NCBI GenBank assembly: GCA_003533505.1
Contig: DQGD01000006.1
Span: 8,460-72,459, forward strand
DNA: 64,000 nucleotides
Direction of reading: 5' to 3'
From: Clostridiales bacterium
GTDB taxonomy: Bacteria > Bacillota > Clostridia > Christensenellales > Pumilibacteraceae
Under the pieces are notes generated by a model. It saw nothing but the letters and a program-made list of their open reading frames with translations. It did no database searches and was not told the origin of the DNA. The stretch's first letter is position 1; each line of letters opens with the position of its first letter. Positions 1 through 8,246 of the stretch are shown here, one piece after another. The translations under genes were made by a program, and so were the position numbers.

Positions 1-30
1 TCAGAAAAAGCTGTCAAGAGGTATATATCC

Positions 31-2847
31 ATGCCTGAAATGAGTACGAAATATGTGCCGAAGCATATACACGACGAAAATCCCGACCCGAGGCTTCTGA
101 AGTTTGTCAGAAAAGTCACGGACAGGCTGCCGGCGAAGCTGCACGGCGTAAAGACCGAGGACCCCGAGTATTGGGGCTTTGCGTGCATATTCGAGGACGA
201 GCTGACAAAGAAGGAACGCGACGTCGCGCTCGACCTTCTTCTCAAGATGAAGCTGAGGAAGAAGTACACGCTGAAAGAAATGAAAAAGCGCGCGGCGGTT
301 ACTCCGGAAACGGATGCCGAGTTTGACGAGGTTGTCGACAAGCTGGCGGTTTTGGGCATGCTGGAATACGACTACGGCGACAAGTACACCAAAGACGGTC
401 CGATTGAGGGAACGAGTTTTACTCGCGCCGACCGCAGGTATTGGGTGCCGCTGTTCGTGCCGGGCTCTGCCGAATACACGAACATGAACACCGCGCTTAT
501 GGACAGACACCCCGAGCTTGCGATGTTCTTCGAGCGCATGACGTTCCTGCCGCTCGAAAAAGTCACGGCTATGGTTCCGCCGGGAGGCAGCGGCATCGGC
601 ATGCACGTCATTCCCGTCGAAAAGGCGATACAGACGGAAAACAAGACGATGGATATAGAGCACCTCTCCTATTGGCTGAAAAAGTACGAGGGGCACTTGG
701 GCGCGTCCATTTGCTCGTGCCGCTACGGCAGGAAGAAGCTGGACGAAGGCTGCGCCGACGATTACCGCGATTGGTGCATAGGCGTGGGCGATATGGCAGA
801 CTACTGCCGCGAAACCGGCAGAGGTCACGACATTACTTACGAGCAGGCAATGGAAATTCTGCGCCGAGCCGAGGACAACGGCTACGTTCATCAGATTACC
901 AATATCGACGGCGAGGACAAGATTTTTGCGATTTGCAACTGCAACGTGAAGATTTGCAATGCACTCCGCACCTCGCAGCTCTTCAACACCCCGAACATGT
1001 CCGCTTCCGCTTACCGCGCTCACGTCGATAAACAAAAGTGCGTGGCTTGCGGTCAGTGCGTGGAATACTGCCCTGCCGGCGCGCTCAAGCTCGGTCAGAA
1101 GCTTTGCCGCCACGATGGCGCGGAAGTGACTTATCCCCGTCATCCGCTCCCCGACAACACGCGTTGGGGCAAGCACATGTGGGACGAGGACTACCGCGAC
1201 AACAACCGCGTGAACTGCCACACTACCGGCACTTCGCCCTGTAAGACCGCGTGCCCGGCGCACATTGCCGTACAAGGCTATCTCAAGCTCGCGGCTCAAG
1301 GCAAGTATCGCGACGCGCTGGCGCTCATAAAGAAAGAAAACCCGTTCCCGGCGGTTTGCGGCAGAATCTGTAATCGTCGCTGCGAGGACGCCTGCACGCG
1401 CGGCACCGTGGACAACGCGGTTTCTATCGACGCGGTAAAGAAGTTTATCGCCGAGCGCGATTTGACGGCGGAGCACCGCTATGTGCCCGAAATCGTCGTC
1501 GCCTCGAACATGGGCAGGTGGAAAGAAAAAATTGCGATTATCGGCGGCGGTCCGGCGGGACTTAGCTGCGCTTTCTACCTCGCGCAGATGGGCTACTACC
1601 CCACTGTTTTTGAAAAGAACGAGAAGCCCGGCGGCATGCTGACCTACGGCATTCCGTCGTACAAGCTCGAAAAGGACGTTATCGAAGCGGAAATCGAAAT
1701 CATGCGCGAAATGGGCGTGGAGATCCGCTGCGGCGTGGAGGTCGGCAAGGACGTTACTCTCGCTTCGCTCCGTGAAGAGGGCTATAAAGCGTTCTATATC
1801 GCAATCGGCTGTAGCGGCGGCAGAAAACCCGGAATCCTCGGCGAGGACGCCGAGGGCACGATAACCGCGGTAGACTTCCTTAAAGCCGCGAATACCGGCG
1901 GCGAGCGCGTGACCGGCGACGTCGTGGTCGTGGGCGGCGGCAACGTCGCTATCGACGCGGCAAGGGTTTCGGCGCGCAGCGGAGCGCGTTCGGTGAATAT
2001 GCTGTGCCTGGAGGGCGAGGACGAAATGCCGGCTTCTCGCGAGGAAGTTCGTGAGGCGCGCGAGGACGGCGTAGTCGTTCGCAACGGCTGGGGACCGAAA
2101 GAAGTCGTCGTAAATAACGGCAAGGCGATTGCAATCGTTTTCGAAAAGTGCACGTCCGTGTACGACGAGAATAAGCGTTTCTCGCCCGTATACGACGAGA
2201 ACGAAACGCTTATGCTCCCTGCCGACAAGGTAATTTTCGCAATCGGGCAGTCGATTGTGTGGGGCGATATGCTGTCTGACGAAAAGGTTGAGCTCGGTCG
2301 CGGCGGCAGACCCGTTGCGGACTCTCTCACCTATCAGACCGCACAGGAAGATATTTTCGTGGGCGGCGACCTTTACACCGGTCCGAAGTTCGCAATAGAC
2401 GCGATTGCGGCAGGTCACGAGGCGGCTGAATCTCTGCATCGTTTCGTTCAGCACGGGCACATGACTATCGGCAGAAACCGCAGGCAGTTTATCGGTCTCG
2501 ACACGGACGACATCAAGGTCGAGCACTATGACAACGCCGCGCGGCAGGTTGCCGAAAATCACGCGGTGAGCTCGGCGTTCCGCGACGGACACGGCGTGCT
2601 TACCGAAGAACAGGTCAAAATCGAAACGGCGCGGTGCTTAGAGTGCGGCGCAACCGTAGTTGACCCCAATAAGTGTATCGGCTGCGGCATTTGCACCACC
2701 AAGTGCAAGTTCGACGCGATTTCGCTGCACCGCGACCACCCCGAAGCGAGCAAGATGGTAGTCGCCGAGGATAAGTTCAAGCACATTTTGCCGTACATGG
2801 TCAAGCGCGCGGCAAAGATTGCTTTCACGCGCAAGAAAAAGGACTGA
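31..2847 (+). CDS. Multi-[4Fe-4S] FAD/NAD(P)-dependent oxidoreductase, GltD-like, 938 aa
   Basis: Predicted cytoplasmic electron-transfer flavoprotein. The N-terminal part (to about residue 330) carries Cys at 228, 230, 241, 249, 302, 304 and 309, a pattern I recall from 4Fe-4S proteins of anaerobes. A ferredoxin motif CVACGQCVEYCP starts at residue 337. A GltD/dihydropyrimidine-dehydrogenase-type Fe-S helical domain lies at about 396-480. The FAD Rossmann motif IGGGPAGLSC begins near 503 and a second, NAD(P)-type GGGNVAIDAA near 635. A C-terminal ferredoxin motif CIGCGICTTKC begins at 883. The start at 31 has AAGAGG nine bases upstream. It lies three bases before hypA and is probably co-transcribed with it. 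Domain assignment is firm; the electron donor and acceptor are unknown. A link to a hydrogenase outside the window is inference from the HypA neighbour. Confidence 0.85.
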   Translation: MPEMSTKYVPKHIHDENPDPRLLKFVRKVTDRLPAKLHGVKTEDPEYWGFACIFEDELTKKERDVALDLLLKMKLRKKYTLKEMKKRAAVTPETDAEFDEVVDKLAVLGMLEYDYGDKYTKDGPIEGTSFTRADRRYWVPLFVPGSAEYTNMNTALMDRHPELAMFFERMTFLPLEKVTAMVPPGGSGIGMHVIPVEKAIQTENKTMDIEHLSYWLKKYEGHLGASICSCRYGRKKLDEGCADDYRDWCIGVGDMADYCRETGRGHDITYEQAMEILRRAEDNGYVHQITNIDGEDKIFAICNCNVKICNALRTSQLFNTPNMSASAYRAHVDKQKCVACGQCVEYCPAGALKLGQKLCRHDGAEVTYPRHPLPDNTRWGKHMWDEDYRDNNRVNCHTTGTSPCKTACPAHIAVQGYLKLAAQGKYRDALALIKKENPFPAVCGRICNRRCEDACTRGTVDNAVSIDAVKKFIAERDLTAEHRYVPEIVVASNMGRWKEKIAIIGGGPAGLSCAFYLAQMGYYPTVFEKNEKPGGMLTYGIPSYKLEKDVIEAEIEIMREMGVEIRCGVEVGKDVTLASLREEGYKAFYIAIGCSGGRKPGILGEDAEGTITAVDFLKAANTGGERVTGDVVVVGGGNVAIDAARVSARSGARSVNMLCLEGEDEMPASREEVREAREDGVVVRNGWGPKEVVVNNGKAIAIVFEKCTSVYDENKRFSPVYDENETLMLPADKVIFAIGQSIVWGDMLSDEKVELGRGGRPVADSLTYQTAQEDIFVGGDLYTGPKFAIDAIAAGHEAAESLHRFVQHGHMTIGRNRRQFIGLDTDDIKVEHYDNAARQVAENHAVSSAFRDGHGVLTEEQVKIETARCLECGATVVDPNKCIGCGICTTKCKFDAISLHRDHPEASKMVVAEDKFKHILPYMVKRAAKIAFTRKKKD

Positions 2848-2850
2848 TTT

Positions 2851-3201
2851 ATGCACGAGCTGGGCGTGGTTTTTCACTGCATCAAGGAGATTAACGCGAT
2901 TGCCGCCGAAAACGGCATAGACAAAATTTCGTCGGTGACTATACAAATCGGCGAGGTTTCCACCGTTATCCCCTACTATTTCGAGGACTGCTGGCGATGG
3001 GCGGTAAAAAAGGAAACCGTGCTGCGCGACGCCGACCTTGTCGTTGAAAAAATCGACGCCGTTACGCATTGTAATGACTGCGGAAAAAACTATACTACAG
3101 TCGAGCATGGCAAAAAGTGTCCGCACTGCGGCGGCGACGCCACGTTCCTCGTCACGGGCAACGAAATAATGATAAAGGAAATTCAGGTGCCCGACGAATA
3201 A
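2851..3201 (+). CDS. hypA: Hydrogenase maturation nickel metallochaperone HypA
   Basis: HypA delivers nickel to [NiFe]-hydrogenase (and in some bacteria urease) precursors. The 116-residue protein starts with the invariant Met-His-Glu, whose N-terminal amine and His2 bind nickel. It has a zinc site made of CNDC and CPHC in the second half. Length matches the family. It starts three bases after the upstream stop, with AAGGAC as a likely ribosome binding site inside the preceding gene. No hydrogenase structural gene or hypB-F is visible in the window, so its target is unknown; the 938-residue oxidoreductase is its only operon partner here. Confidence 0.85.
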   Translation: MHELGVVFHCIKEINAIAAENGIDKISSVTIQIGEVSTVIPYYFEDCWRWAVKKETVLRDADLVVEKIDAVTHCNDCGKNYTTVEHGKKCPHCGGDATFLVTGNEIMIKEIQVPDE

Positions 3202-3220
3202 GCCTTATTAACTCAATTAA

Positions 3221-3268
3221 AAAGCGGCAAGCGAGTGTGTTTTCTCGTTTGCCGCTTTTATTTTTATT
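3221..3268. terminator. Bidirectional intrinsic terminator between hypA and asnS
   Basis: A 15-bp stem (3221-3235 with 3244-3258, one G-T pair) and an 8-base loop, flanked by A-run and T-run. It can stop transcripts from both convergent genes. Confidence 0.85.
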
Positions 3269-3365
3269 AACTCTCAAACTACGGTTTATTACCGCAGCCG
3301 TCACGAAAATACTAACGATTTACGTTAAGTTTTGCTGTATAATCGCATATTTCCGTTTTGGGAAA

Positions 3366-4760
3366 TTAGTATTCGGCATTACCGACGGTGCGCGGATAAG
3401 GGATTACGTCGCGGATATTCGCTACGCCCGTGATATACATTATGATGCGCTCGAAACCCAAACCGAACCCGGCGTGTTTTGTGCCGCCGTACCTGCGGAG
3501 GTTGAGGTACCACCAATAGTCCTCTTCTTTAAGCCCGAGTTCTTTCATTCTCGCGGTGAGCACGTCTATACGCTCCTCTCTCTGCGAGCCGCCGATGATT
3601 TCACCCACGCCCGGGACGAGCAAATCCATTGCCGCCACGGTCTTGCCGTCGTCGTTAAGGCGCATGTAGAACGCCTTGATGTCCTTCGGGTAGTCGATAA
3701 GGAATACGGGCTTTTTGTAGATTTCCTCGGTGAGATAGCGCTCGTGTTCGGTCTGCAAATCCACGCCCCAGCTCACGGGGTACTTGAATTCCCTGCCCGA
3801 TTTCATGAGAAGGTCTACCGCTTCGGTGTAGGTTACCTTAACGTAGTCTGCGTTTTTCAGCGCGTTAAGACGGTCGAGAAGCGTTTTGTCGACGAACTTA
3901 TTGAAGAATTCGAGCTCGGCGGTGCAGTTTTCAAGCACATGGTTGATAATGTACTTTATCATATCCCACGCGAGCTGCATGTCGTCGTTAAGGTCGGCGA
4001 ACGCAATCTCGGGCTCTATCATCCAGAATTCCGCGGCGTGGCGCGCGGTGTTGGAGTTTTCGGCGCGGAACGTGGGTCCGAACGTGTAAATCTTGCCGTA
4101 AGCCATGGCGTAGGTTTCGCCCTCGAGCTGACCCGACACGGTGAGGTTTGCCGGCTTGCCGAAAAAGTCCTTGGTATAGTCGATTTTGCCGTCGGGAGTT
4201 TTGGGCGGATTGTTAAGGTCGAGCGTAGTCACCTTAAACATTTCGCCCGCGCCCTCGCAGTCCGAGCCGGTGATAAGCGGCGTATGGACGTAGACGAAGC
4301 CACGGCTGTGGAAGAACGAATGTATTGCGTAGGCTACTTCGCTACGAACGCGGAAAACCGCCGAGAACAGGTTGGTACGCGGTCTTAAATACGCTTGCTC
4401 GCGCAGGTATTCCACGGTGTGGCGCTTGGGTTGAAGCGGATAATCGGGCGTGGACGCGCCCTCCACCTCTATTTTGTCGGCTTTGATTTCAAGCGGCTGC
4501 TTTGCGCCGGGCGTAAGCGTGACTACGCCGGTGACGACGAGCGCCGCGCCGACGTTCTGAGCCGCTATTTCGTCGTAGTTGCTCAGTCTGTCGCGCTCGA
4601 ACACAATCTGAATGCCCGTAAAGCACGAGCCGTCGTTGAGGTCGATAAAGCCGAACGCCTTGGAGTCGCGGATATTGCGAATCCAGCCGCCGACGGTGAC
4701 GGTCTTGTCGTCGTAAGTCGCAGGCGCGGCATAAATGTCTTTTACGAATTCCCTTTTCAT
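3366..4760 (-). CDS. asnS: Asparaginyl-tRNA synthetase
   Basis: Charges tRNA-Asn with asparagine in the cytoplasm. The 464-residue protein has an N-terminal OB-fold anticodon-binding domain (GGWIRNIRDSKAFGFIDL, about residues 24-42) followed by a class II catalytic core, including the motif 2 region around FRAENSNTARH and the C-terminal motif 3 arginine in GFGLGFERIIMY. The asparagine rather than aspartate assignment rests on overall length, the OB start and the lack of the bacterial AspRS GAD insertion. The ribosome binding site is GGAG, eight bases before the ATG. It lies downstream of pgk but behind that gene's terminator, so it probably has its own promoter. Confidence 0.95.
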   Translation of the reverse strand: MKREFVKDIYAAPATYDDKTVTVGGWIRNIRDSKAFGFIDLNDGSCFTGIQIVFERDRLSNYDEIAAQNVGAALVVTGVVTLTPGAKQPLEIKADKIEVEGASTPDYPLQPKRHTVEYLREQAYLRPRTNLFSAVFRVRSEVAYAIHSFFHSRGFVYVHTPLITGSDCEGAGEMFKVTTLDLNNPPKTPDGKIDYTKDFFGKPANLTVSGQLEGETYAMAYGKIYTFGPTFRAENSNTARHAAEFWMIEPEIAFADLNDDMQLAWDMIKYIINHVLENCTAELEFFNKFVDKTLLDRLNALKNADYVKVTYTEAVDLLMKSGREFKYPVSWGVDLQTEHERYLTEEIYKKPVFLIDYPKDIKAFYMRLNDDGKTVAAMDLLVPGVGEIIGGSQREERIDVLTARMKELGLKEEDYWWYLNLRRYGGTKHAGFGLGFERIIMYITGVANIRDVIPYPRTVGNAEY

Positions 4761-4784
4761 ATAGTATACTCCGTGCGCTCCGAC

Positions 4785-4820
4785 AAAAGCCCCGTCCGTA
4801 ATGGAAGGACGGGACTTTTT
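4785..4820 (-). terminator. Intrinsic terminator of pgk
   Basis: On the minus strand, a GC-rich stem built around GTCCCGTCC/GGACGGGGC is followed by CTTTT. It sits directly after the pgk stop. Confidence 0.8.
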
Positions 4821-4835
4821 GAAAACGCGATTTAA

Positions 4836-6143
4836 TTAGTCTTTATCGTTAAGGCAGGCTATACCCGGGAGCACCTTGCCCTCAAGGTATTCGAGCGAAG
4901 CGCCGCCGCCGGTGGAAATGTGCGTTACCTTGTCGGCGAAGCCCATCTGTGTCACTGCCGCCGCGCTGTCGCCGCCGCCGATGATTGTGATGGCGTTGTG
5001 GTTGTCGGCAAGCGCCTGGGCGATAGCCTTGGTGCCCACGGCAAACTTCTCCATTTCGAACACGCCCATAGGTCCGTTCCAGACAACCGTCTTAGCCTTT
5101 GCGATTTCGTCGGAGAAAACCTTGACGGTCTTGGGACCGATGTCCATACCTTCCCAGCCGTCGGGAATATCGCCCTCGACGACTTTCATGTTGGCATCGT
5201 TGGAGAACGCGTCGGCGATTACGTTGTCGACGGGCAGCAAAAGCTTGACGCCCTTGTCCTTCGCCTTAGCCATGAGCTCTTTCGCGAGGTCTATTTTGTC
5301 CTCTTCGAGCAGCGAATTGCCGACGGCGAGTCCGAGCGCCTTACGGAAAGTGTAAGCCATGCCGCCGCCGATAATCAGGCTGTCGCACTTGTCGAGCAGG
5401 CTCTTGATGACTTCGATTTTGTCGCTGACCTTAGCTCCGCCGAGGATTGCCACGAACGGGTGCTTGGGGCTGTCGACCGCGCCGCCGAGGTATTTAAGTT
5501 CTTTTTCGATGAGGAAGCCGCTGACGGCAACGGGCGCAAAGCCGTACTGCACGATGCCTGCGGTGGTCGCGTGAGCGCGGTGAGCGGTACCGAACGCATC
5601 GTTGACGTAAACGTCGCAGAAGTCGGCAAGCTTTTTGCAAAGCTCCTCGCTGTTCTTCTCCTCGCCCGCTTCGAAACGGGTGTTCTCGAGCAGCACGCAC
5701 TCGCCGTCCTTAAGCGCGGCAACCTTGCTGTGAGCGTCTTCGCCCACGAGGTCGGTAGCGAACGCCACCTTATTGTCAAGCAGCTGGTTAAGACGGACTG
5801 CGACGGGCCTAAGCGTGAACTTCTTGGGGTCGTTCTTCTTTGCCTTTTCGATGTAGGCGGCTTTGGCGGCTGCCTGCTCGTTCTCGGGCAGAGCTTCGAC
5901 GGCTTTCTTTTCCTTTTTGGTAAGACCGAAACCTTCGGTGAAGATGTTGTGCGGCTTGCCGAGGTGCGAGCAAAGAATTACCTTCGCGCCGTGCTCCATC
6001 AGGTACTTGATGGTGGGAAGCGCGCCCATGATTCTGTTCTCGTCCGTGATGTTTCCGTCCGCGTCGAGCGGCACGTTGAAGTCGCAACGCACAAGAACCT
6101 TTTTGCCCTTTACGTCTACGTCTCTTACAGTCTTTTTGTTCAT
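4836..6143 (-). CDS. pgk: Phosphoglycerate kinase
   Basis: Glycolytic enzyme converting 1,3-bisphosphoglycerate and ADP to 3-phosphoglycerate and ATP. The signature VLVRCDFNVPLD is near residue 17; the C-terminal nucleotide motif GGGDSAAAV and the substrate-loop sequences HLGKP and NDAFGTAHRAHAT are present. At 435 residues it is about 25-40 longer than usual. The extra length is an alanine- and lysine-rich segment (about residues 68-107, from NIFTEGFGLT onward) after HLGKP. The ribosome binding site is AAGGAG before the ATG and a strong promoter lies upstream. It is monocistronic here; gapdh and tpi are not adjacent. Confidence 0.96.
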   Translation of the reverse strand: MNKKTVRDVDVKGKKVLVRCDFNVPLDADGNITDENRIMGALPTIKYLMEHGAKVILCSHLGKPHNIFTEGFGLTKKEKKAVEALPENEQAAAKAAYIEKAKKNDPKKFTLRPVAVRLNQLLDNKVAFATDLVGEDAHSKVAALKDGECVLLENTRFEAGEEKNSEELCKKLADFCDVYVNDAFGTAHRAHATTAGIVQYGFAPVAVSGFLIEKELKYLGGAVDSPKHPFVAILGGAKVSDKIEVIKSLLDKCDSLIIGGGMAYTFRKALGLAVGNSLLEEDKIDLAKELMAKAKDKGVKLLLPVDNVIADAFSNDANMKVVEGDIPDGWEGMDIGPKTVKVFSDEIAKAKTVVWNGPMGVFEMEKFAVGTKAIAQALADNHNAITIIGGGDSAAAVTQMGFADKVTHISTGGGASLEYLEGKVLPGIACLNDKD

Positions 6144-6177
6144 AACCTACTCCTTGTTGATTTTGGTTTACTCCTAT

Positions 6178-6206
6178 ATTGTAGCTTTTTACCCGTGTTT
6201 AGTCAA
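6178..6206 (-). promoter_or_regulatory. Sigma-A-type promoter of pgk
   Basis: Minus strand TTGACT, 17-bp spacer, TACAAT. The predicted start is about 30 bases upstream of the pgk ATG. Confidence 0.75.
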
Positions 6207-6317
6207 GTATTTTCGCCGCGCGAGCGAATTTCGGCGGTCCTTTAACTCCTGCAAAAACGCCCGGATGAGGTTTTTTGTCGAAATTAAAAAAAGTTTTAAA
6301 ATGCAACGCGAAAACGC

Positions 6318-6346
6318 TTGCATTAAACCGTAAAATATTGTATTAT
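6318..6346 (+). promoter_or_regulatory. Promoter of tRNA-Glu
   Basis: TTGCAT, 17-bp spacer, TATTAT, about 30 bases before the mature tRNA 5' end. Confidence 0.6.
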
Positions 6347-6375
6347 AATTAAGCTGTTCGTTTCGTTCGGCATTT

Positions 6376-6450
6376 GCCACTATAGTCTAGCGGTTAGGAC
6401 GTTGGCCTCTCACGCCGAAAACTGGGGTTCGATTCCCCATAGTGGTACCA
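6376..6450 (+). tRNA. tRNA-Glu (anticodon CTC)
   Basis: A 75-base cloverleaf. The acceptor stem GCCACTA/TAGTGGT pairs with a G-T first pair. The anticodon loop CTCTCAC gives anticodon CTC for codon GAG. The T arm is GGGGTTCGATTCCCC and the 3' CCA is encoded. It decodes only GAG, so another tRNA-Glu (TTC) must exist elsewhere. Confidence 0.95.
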
Positions 6451-6453
6451 CTG

Positions 6454-6484
6454 ACCTCGTCGCAATGACGAGGTTTTGTCTTAT
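6454..6484 (+). terminator. Terminator of tRNA-Glu
   Basis: Stem ACCTCGTC/GACGAGGT with a 5-base loop, followed by TTTTGTCTT, four bases after the tRNA CCA. Confidence 0.75.
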
Positions 6485-6548
6485 ATCCGCGCGAAATTGC
6501 CGCCCGAGGCTCCGACGCGGTACGCCTGTCATAAATAATGAGGTTGTT

Positions 6549-7019
6549 ATGAAATTCGTAAATCCCGTGCTTATCGTAAAGGACAAACGCCGCGCATTCG
6601 ATTTCTATCGCGACGTTATCGGACTGCGCCTGGTTGCCGATTTCGGCGACTACGTTACCCTCTCGTGCGGAGTAACATTGCGCTCGGAGGATAGCTGGCG
6701 CAAAATGAACGGCTTTAACGCCGATTCGGTTGTCTACGGCAACGCTTCGGAGCTGTTTTTCGAAGAGGAAGCTTTTGACGAGCTGCTTGCCCGAATCGAA
6801 GCGAGCGACGCGGCTTGCCTCGTTCCCCCGTCCGAGCACGAATGGGGACAACGCTATGTGCGCGTGCTCGACCCCGACGGGCACGTCGTCGAGATTGCCG
6901 AGGATATGGGCGCAGTGTGCGAGCGGTTTCTCAAAATGGGCATGAGCGAAACGGAGGTTTCCGTGCGTATGGACGTGCCGATTGCCTACGTCCAGAAAAT
7001 GACGAGATTCAGACGATAA
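6549..7019 (+). CDS. VOC / glyoxalase-bleomycin resistance family protein
   Basis: 156 residues. The N-terminal 115 or so form a vicinal-oxygen-chelate fold: NPVLIVKDKRRAFDFYRDVI at the start and YVRVLDPDGHVVEIAEDM at the end of the beta-alpha-beta-beta-beta repeats. The last 35 residues form an extra helical tail (MSETEVSVRMDVPIAYVQKM) that resembles a small helix-turn-helix. The ATG at 6549 follows a GAGG site; the upstream in-frame extension runs into the tRNA and is not used. The substrate is unknown; relatives include dioxygenases, lyases and antibiotic-binding proteins. Confidence 0.8.
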   Translation: MKFVNPVLIVKDKRRAFDFYRDVIGLRLVADFGDYVTLSCGVTLRSEDSWRKMNGFNADSVVYGNASELFFEEEAFDELLARIEASDAACLVPPSEHEWGQRYVRVLDPDGHVVEIAEDMGAVCERFLKMGMSETEVSVRMDVPIAYVQKMTRFRR

Positions 7020-7070
7020 AACGGGGCTATAAAGCGTTACCGATAATTTTTACGGAGGGCAACATAATTT

Positions 7071-8159
7071 ATGAAAAACGAAAAATGGAGCGAGCGGCGC
7101 GCGTGGGAATGGTACCGCGCTCAGAATTGGATTCGTGGGTACTGCGGCTACCCTTCCGTCTGCGTGAACAGAATCGCGCTGTGGCAGGAGTACGGACACG
7201 AAGCGGTGTTCGAGCAGGTCGAGCGCGAGTTTGCGCTTGCAAAAAGTACGGGGCTGAACGCTGTTCGCGCCTTTATTCAGTTCGAGGTGTGGCAGAAGCA
7301 GCACGACTCGTTTATGCGCAATCTTGAGGAATATTTTGCGCTTGCGGACAAGCACGGCATTAAAGTGATGCTCGTTCTCGGAAACGACTGCACCGTGGCT
7401 AAGTCGCGGTGGAAGCCTGTAATTTTCGGCGAGCAGCGCGTGGATTGGGGTTATCACAGCGGCATCAAGGGCGGACAGCACGCCGGCGACTATCGCGAAG
7501 CCGGTTATCAGCTGCTGGACGATCCCGACGTCGAGCCGCTTTACTACGATATGGTTGCGGAACTCGCGGAAAAGTACGGGCGCGACGAGCGCTTGCAGGT
7601 GTGGAACGTGTGGAACGAAATCGGCAACAGCAATCGCGGCAACATGAGCGTGCCGGCGATGGAACGGTTTTTCGATATTCTGCGCGAGAAAAACGTGATG
7701 CAGCCGCTGACGGCGGACGTGTGGAGTTATGACGGGAACATGGACGTCAACAGCGAAGCCGGGCGGCGCGCGCTGGAGATGTCGGACGTGATTTCCTTTC
7801 ATTGGTACGGCTCGTTCGAGCGCATGGTGCGGCTGATTGATAAGCTCAAACGCTTTAACCGTCCGCTGCTATGCACCGAATGGCTTAATCGCATCGAAGG
7901 CAATGACGTGGAGCATCTGCTGCCGTTGTTCTGGCTGGAAAACATCGGCTCCTATCATTGGGGACTTATGCAAGGCTATTCGCAGACCTACGAGCCGTGG
8001 GGCGCGTATTTCATTCGTCAGGAAAAGGGCGAAAACCTGGACCTTACCAAATGGCAGCACGATATTTACCGCTTCAACGGCTTGCCGTACATTCCGCGTG
8101 AAATCGAGGTTTTTCGGCGCTTTGCCGAGCTCTCCGACAAGCGCGAAAATAACAAATAA
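7071..8159 (+). CDS. Intracellular clan-A glycoside hydrolase-like TIM barrel (cellulase/mannanase type)
   Basis: 362 residues with no signal peptide, so it acts in the cytoplasm. The acid/base glutamate is E183 in WNVWNEIGN after beta strand 4, and the nucleophile E270 is in CTEWLNR after strand 7, the spacing expected of clan GH-A. FHWYG lies between them. Relatives are often labelled 1,4-beta-xylanase or cellulase, but the true substrate cannot be read; a cytoplasmic enzyme would act on imported oligosaccharides. A GGAGG site lies 12 bases before the ATG. It converges with a sugar isomerase-like gene across a shared terminator. Confidence 0.8.
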   Translation: MKNEKWSERRAWEWYRAQNWIRGYCGYPSVCVNRIALWQEYGHEAVFEQVEREFALAKSTGLNAVRAFIQFEVWQKQHDSFMRNLEEYFALADKHGIKVMLVLGNDCTVAKSRWKPVIFGEQRVDWGYHSGIKGGQHAGDYREAGYQLLDDPDVEPLYYDMVAELAEKYGRDERLQVWNVWNEIGNSNRGNMSVPAMERFFDILREKNVMQPLTADVWSYDGNMDVNSEAGRRALEMSDVISFHWYGSFERMVRLIDKLKRFNRPLLCTEWLNRIEGNDVEHLLPLFWLENIGSYHWGLMQGYSQTYEPWGAYFIRQEKGENLDLTKWQHDIYRFNGLPYIPREIEVFRRFAELSDKRENNK

Positions 8160-8202
8160 CCGATTTGTAAACCGATTTTGTAATAATATGAGAATAACGT
8201 AA

Positions 8203-8235
8203 AAAAGTCCGTTTTACCCAAACGGACTTTTCGTT
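8203..8235. terminator. Bidirectional terminator between glycosidase and isomerase-like gene
   Basis: Perfect 12-bp stem AAAAGTCCGTTT/AAACGGACTTTT with a 5-base loop. Confidence 0.85.
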
Positions 8236-8246
8236 TTTACTCTGCT

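Noticed and set aside
1..2592. An 863-codon open frame on the minus strand
   Set aside because: It is antisense to the oxidoreductase, has no family features, and arises from the GC-rich codon structure of the real gene.
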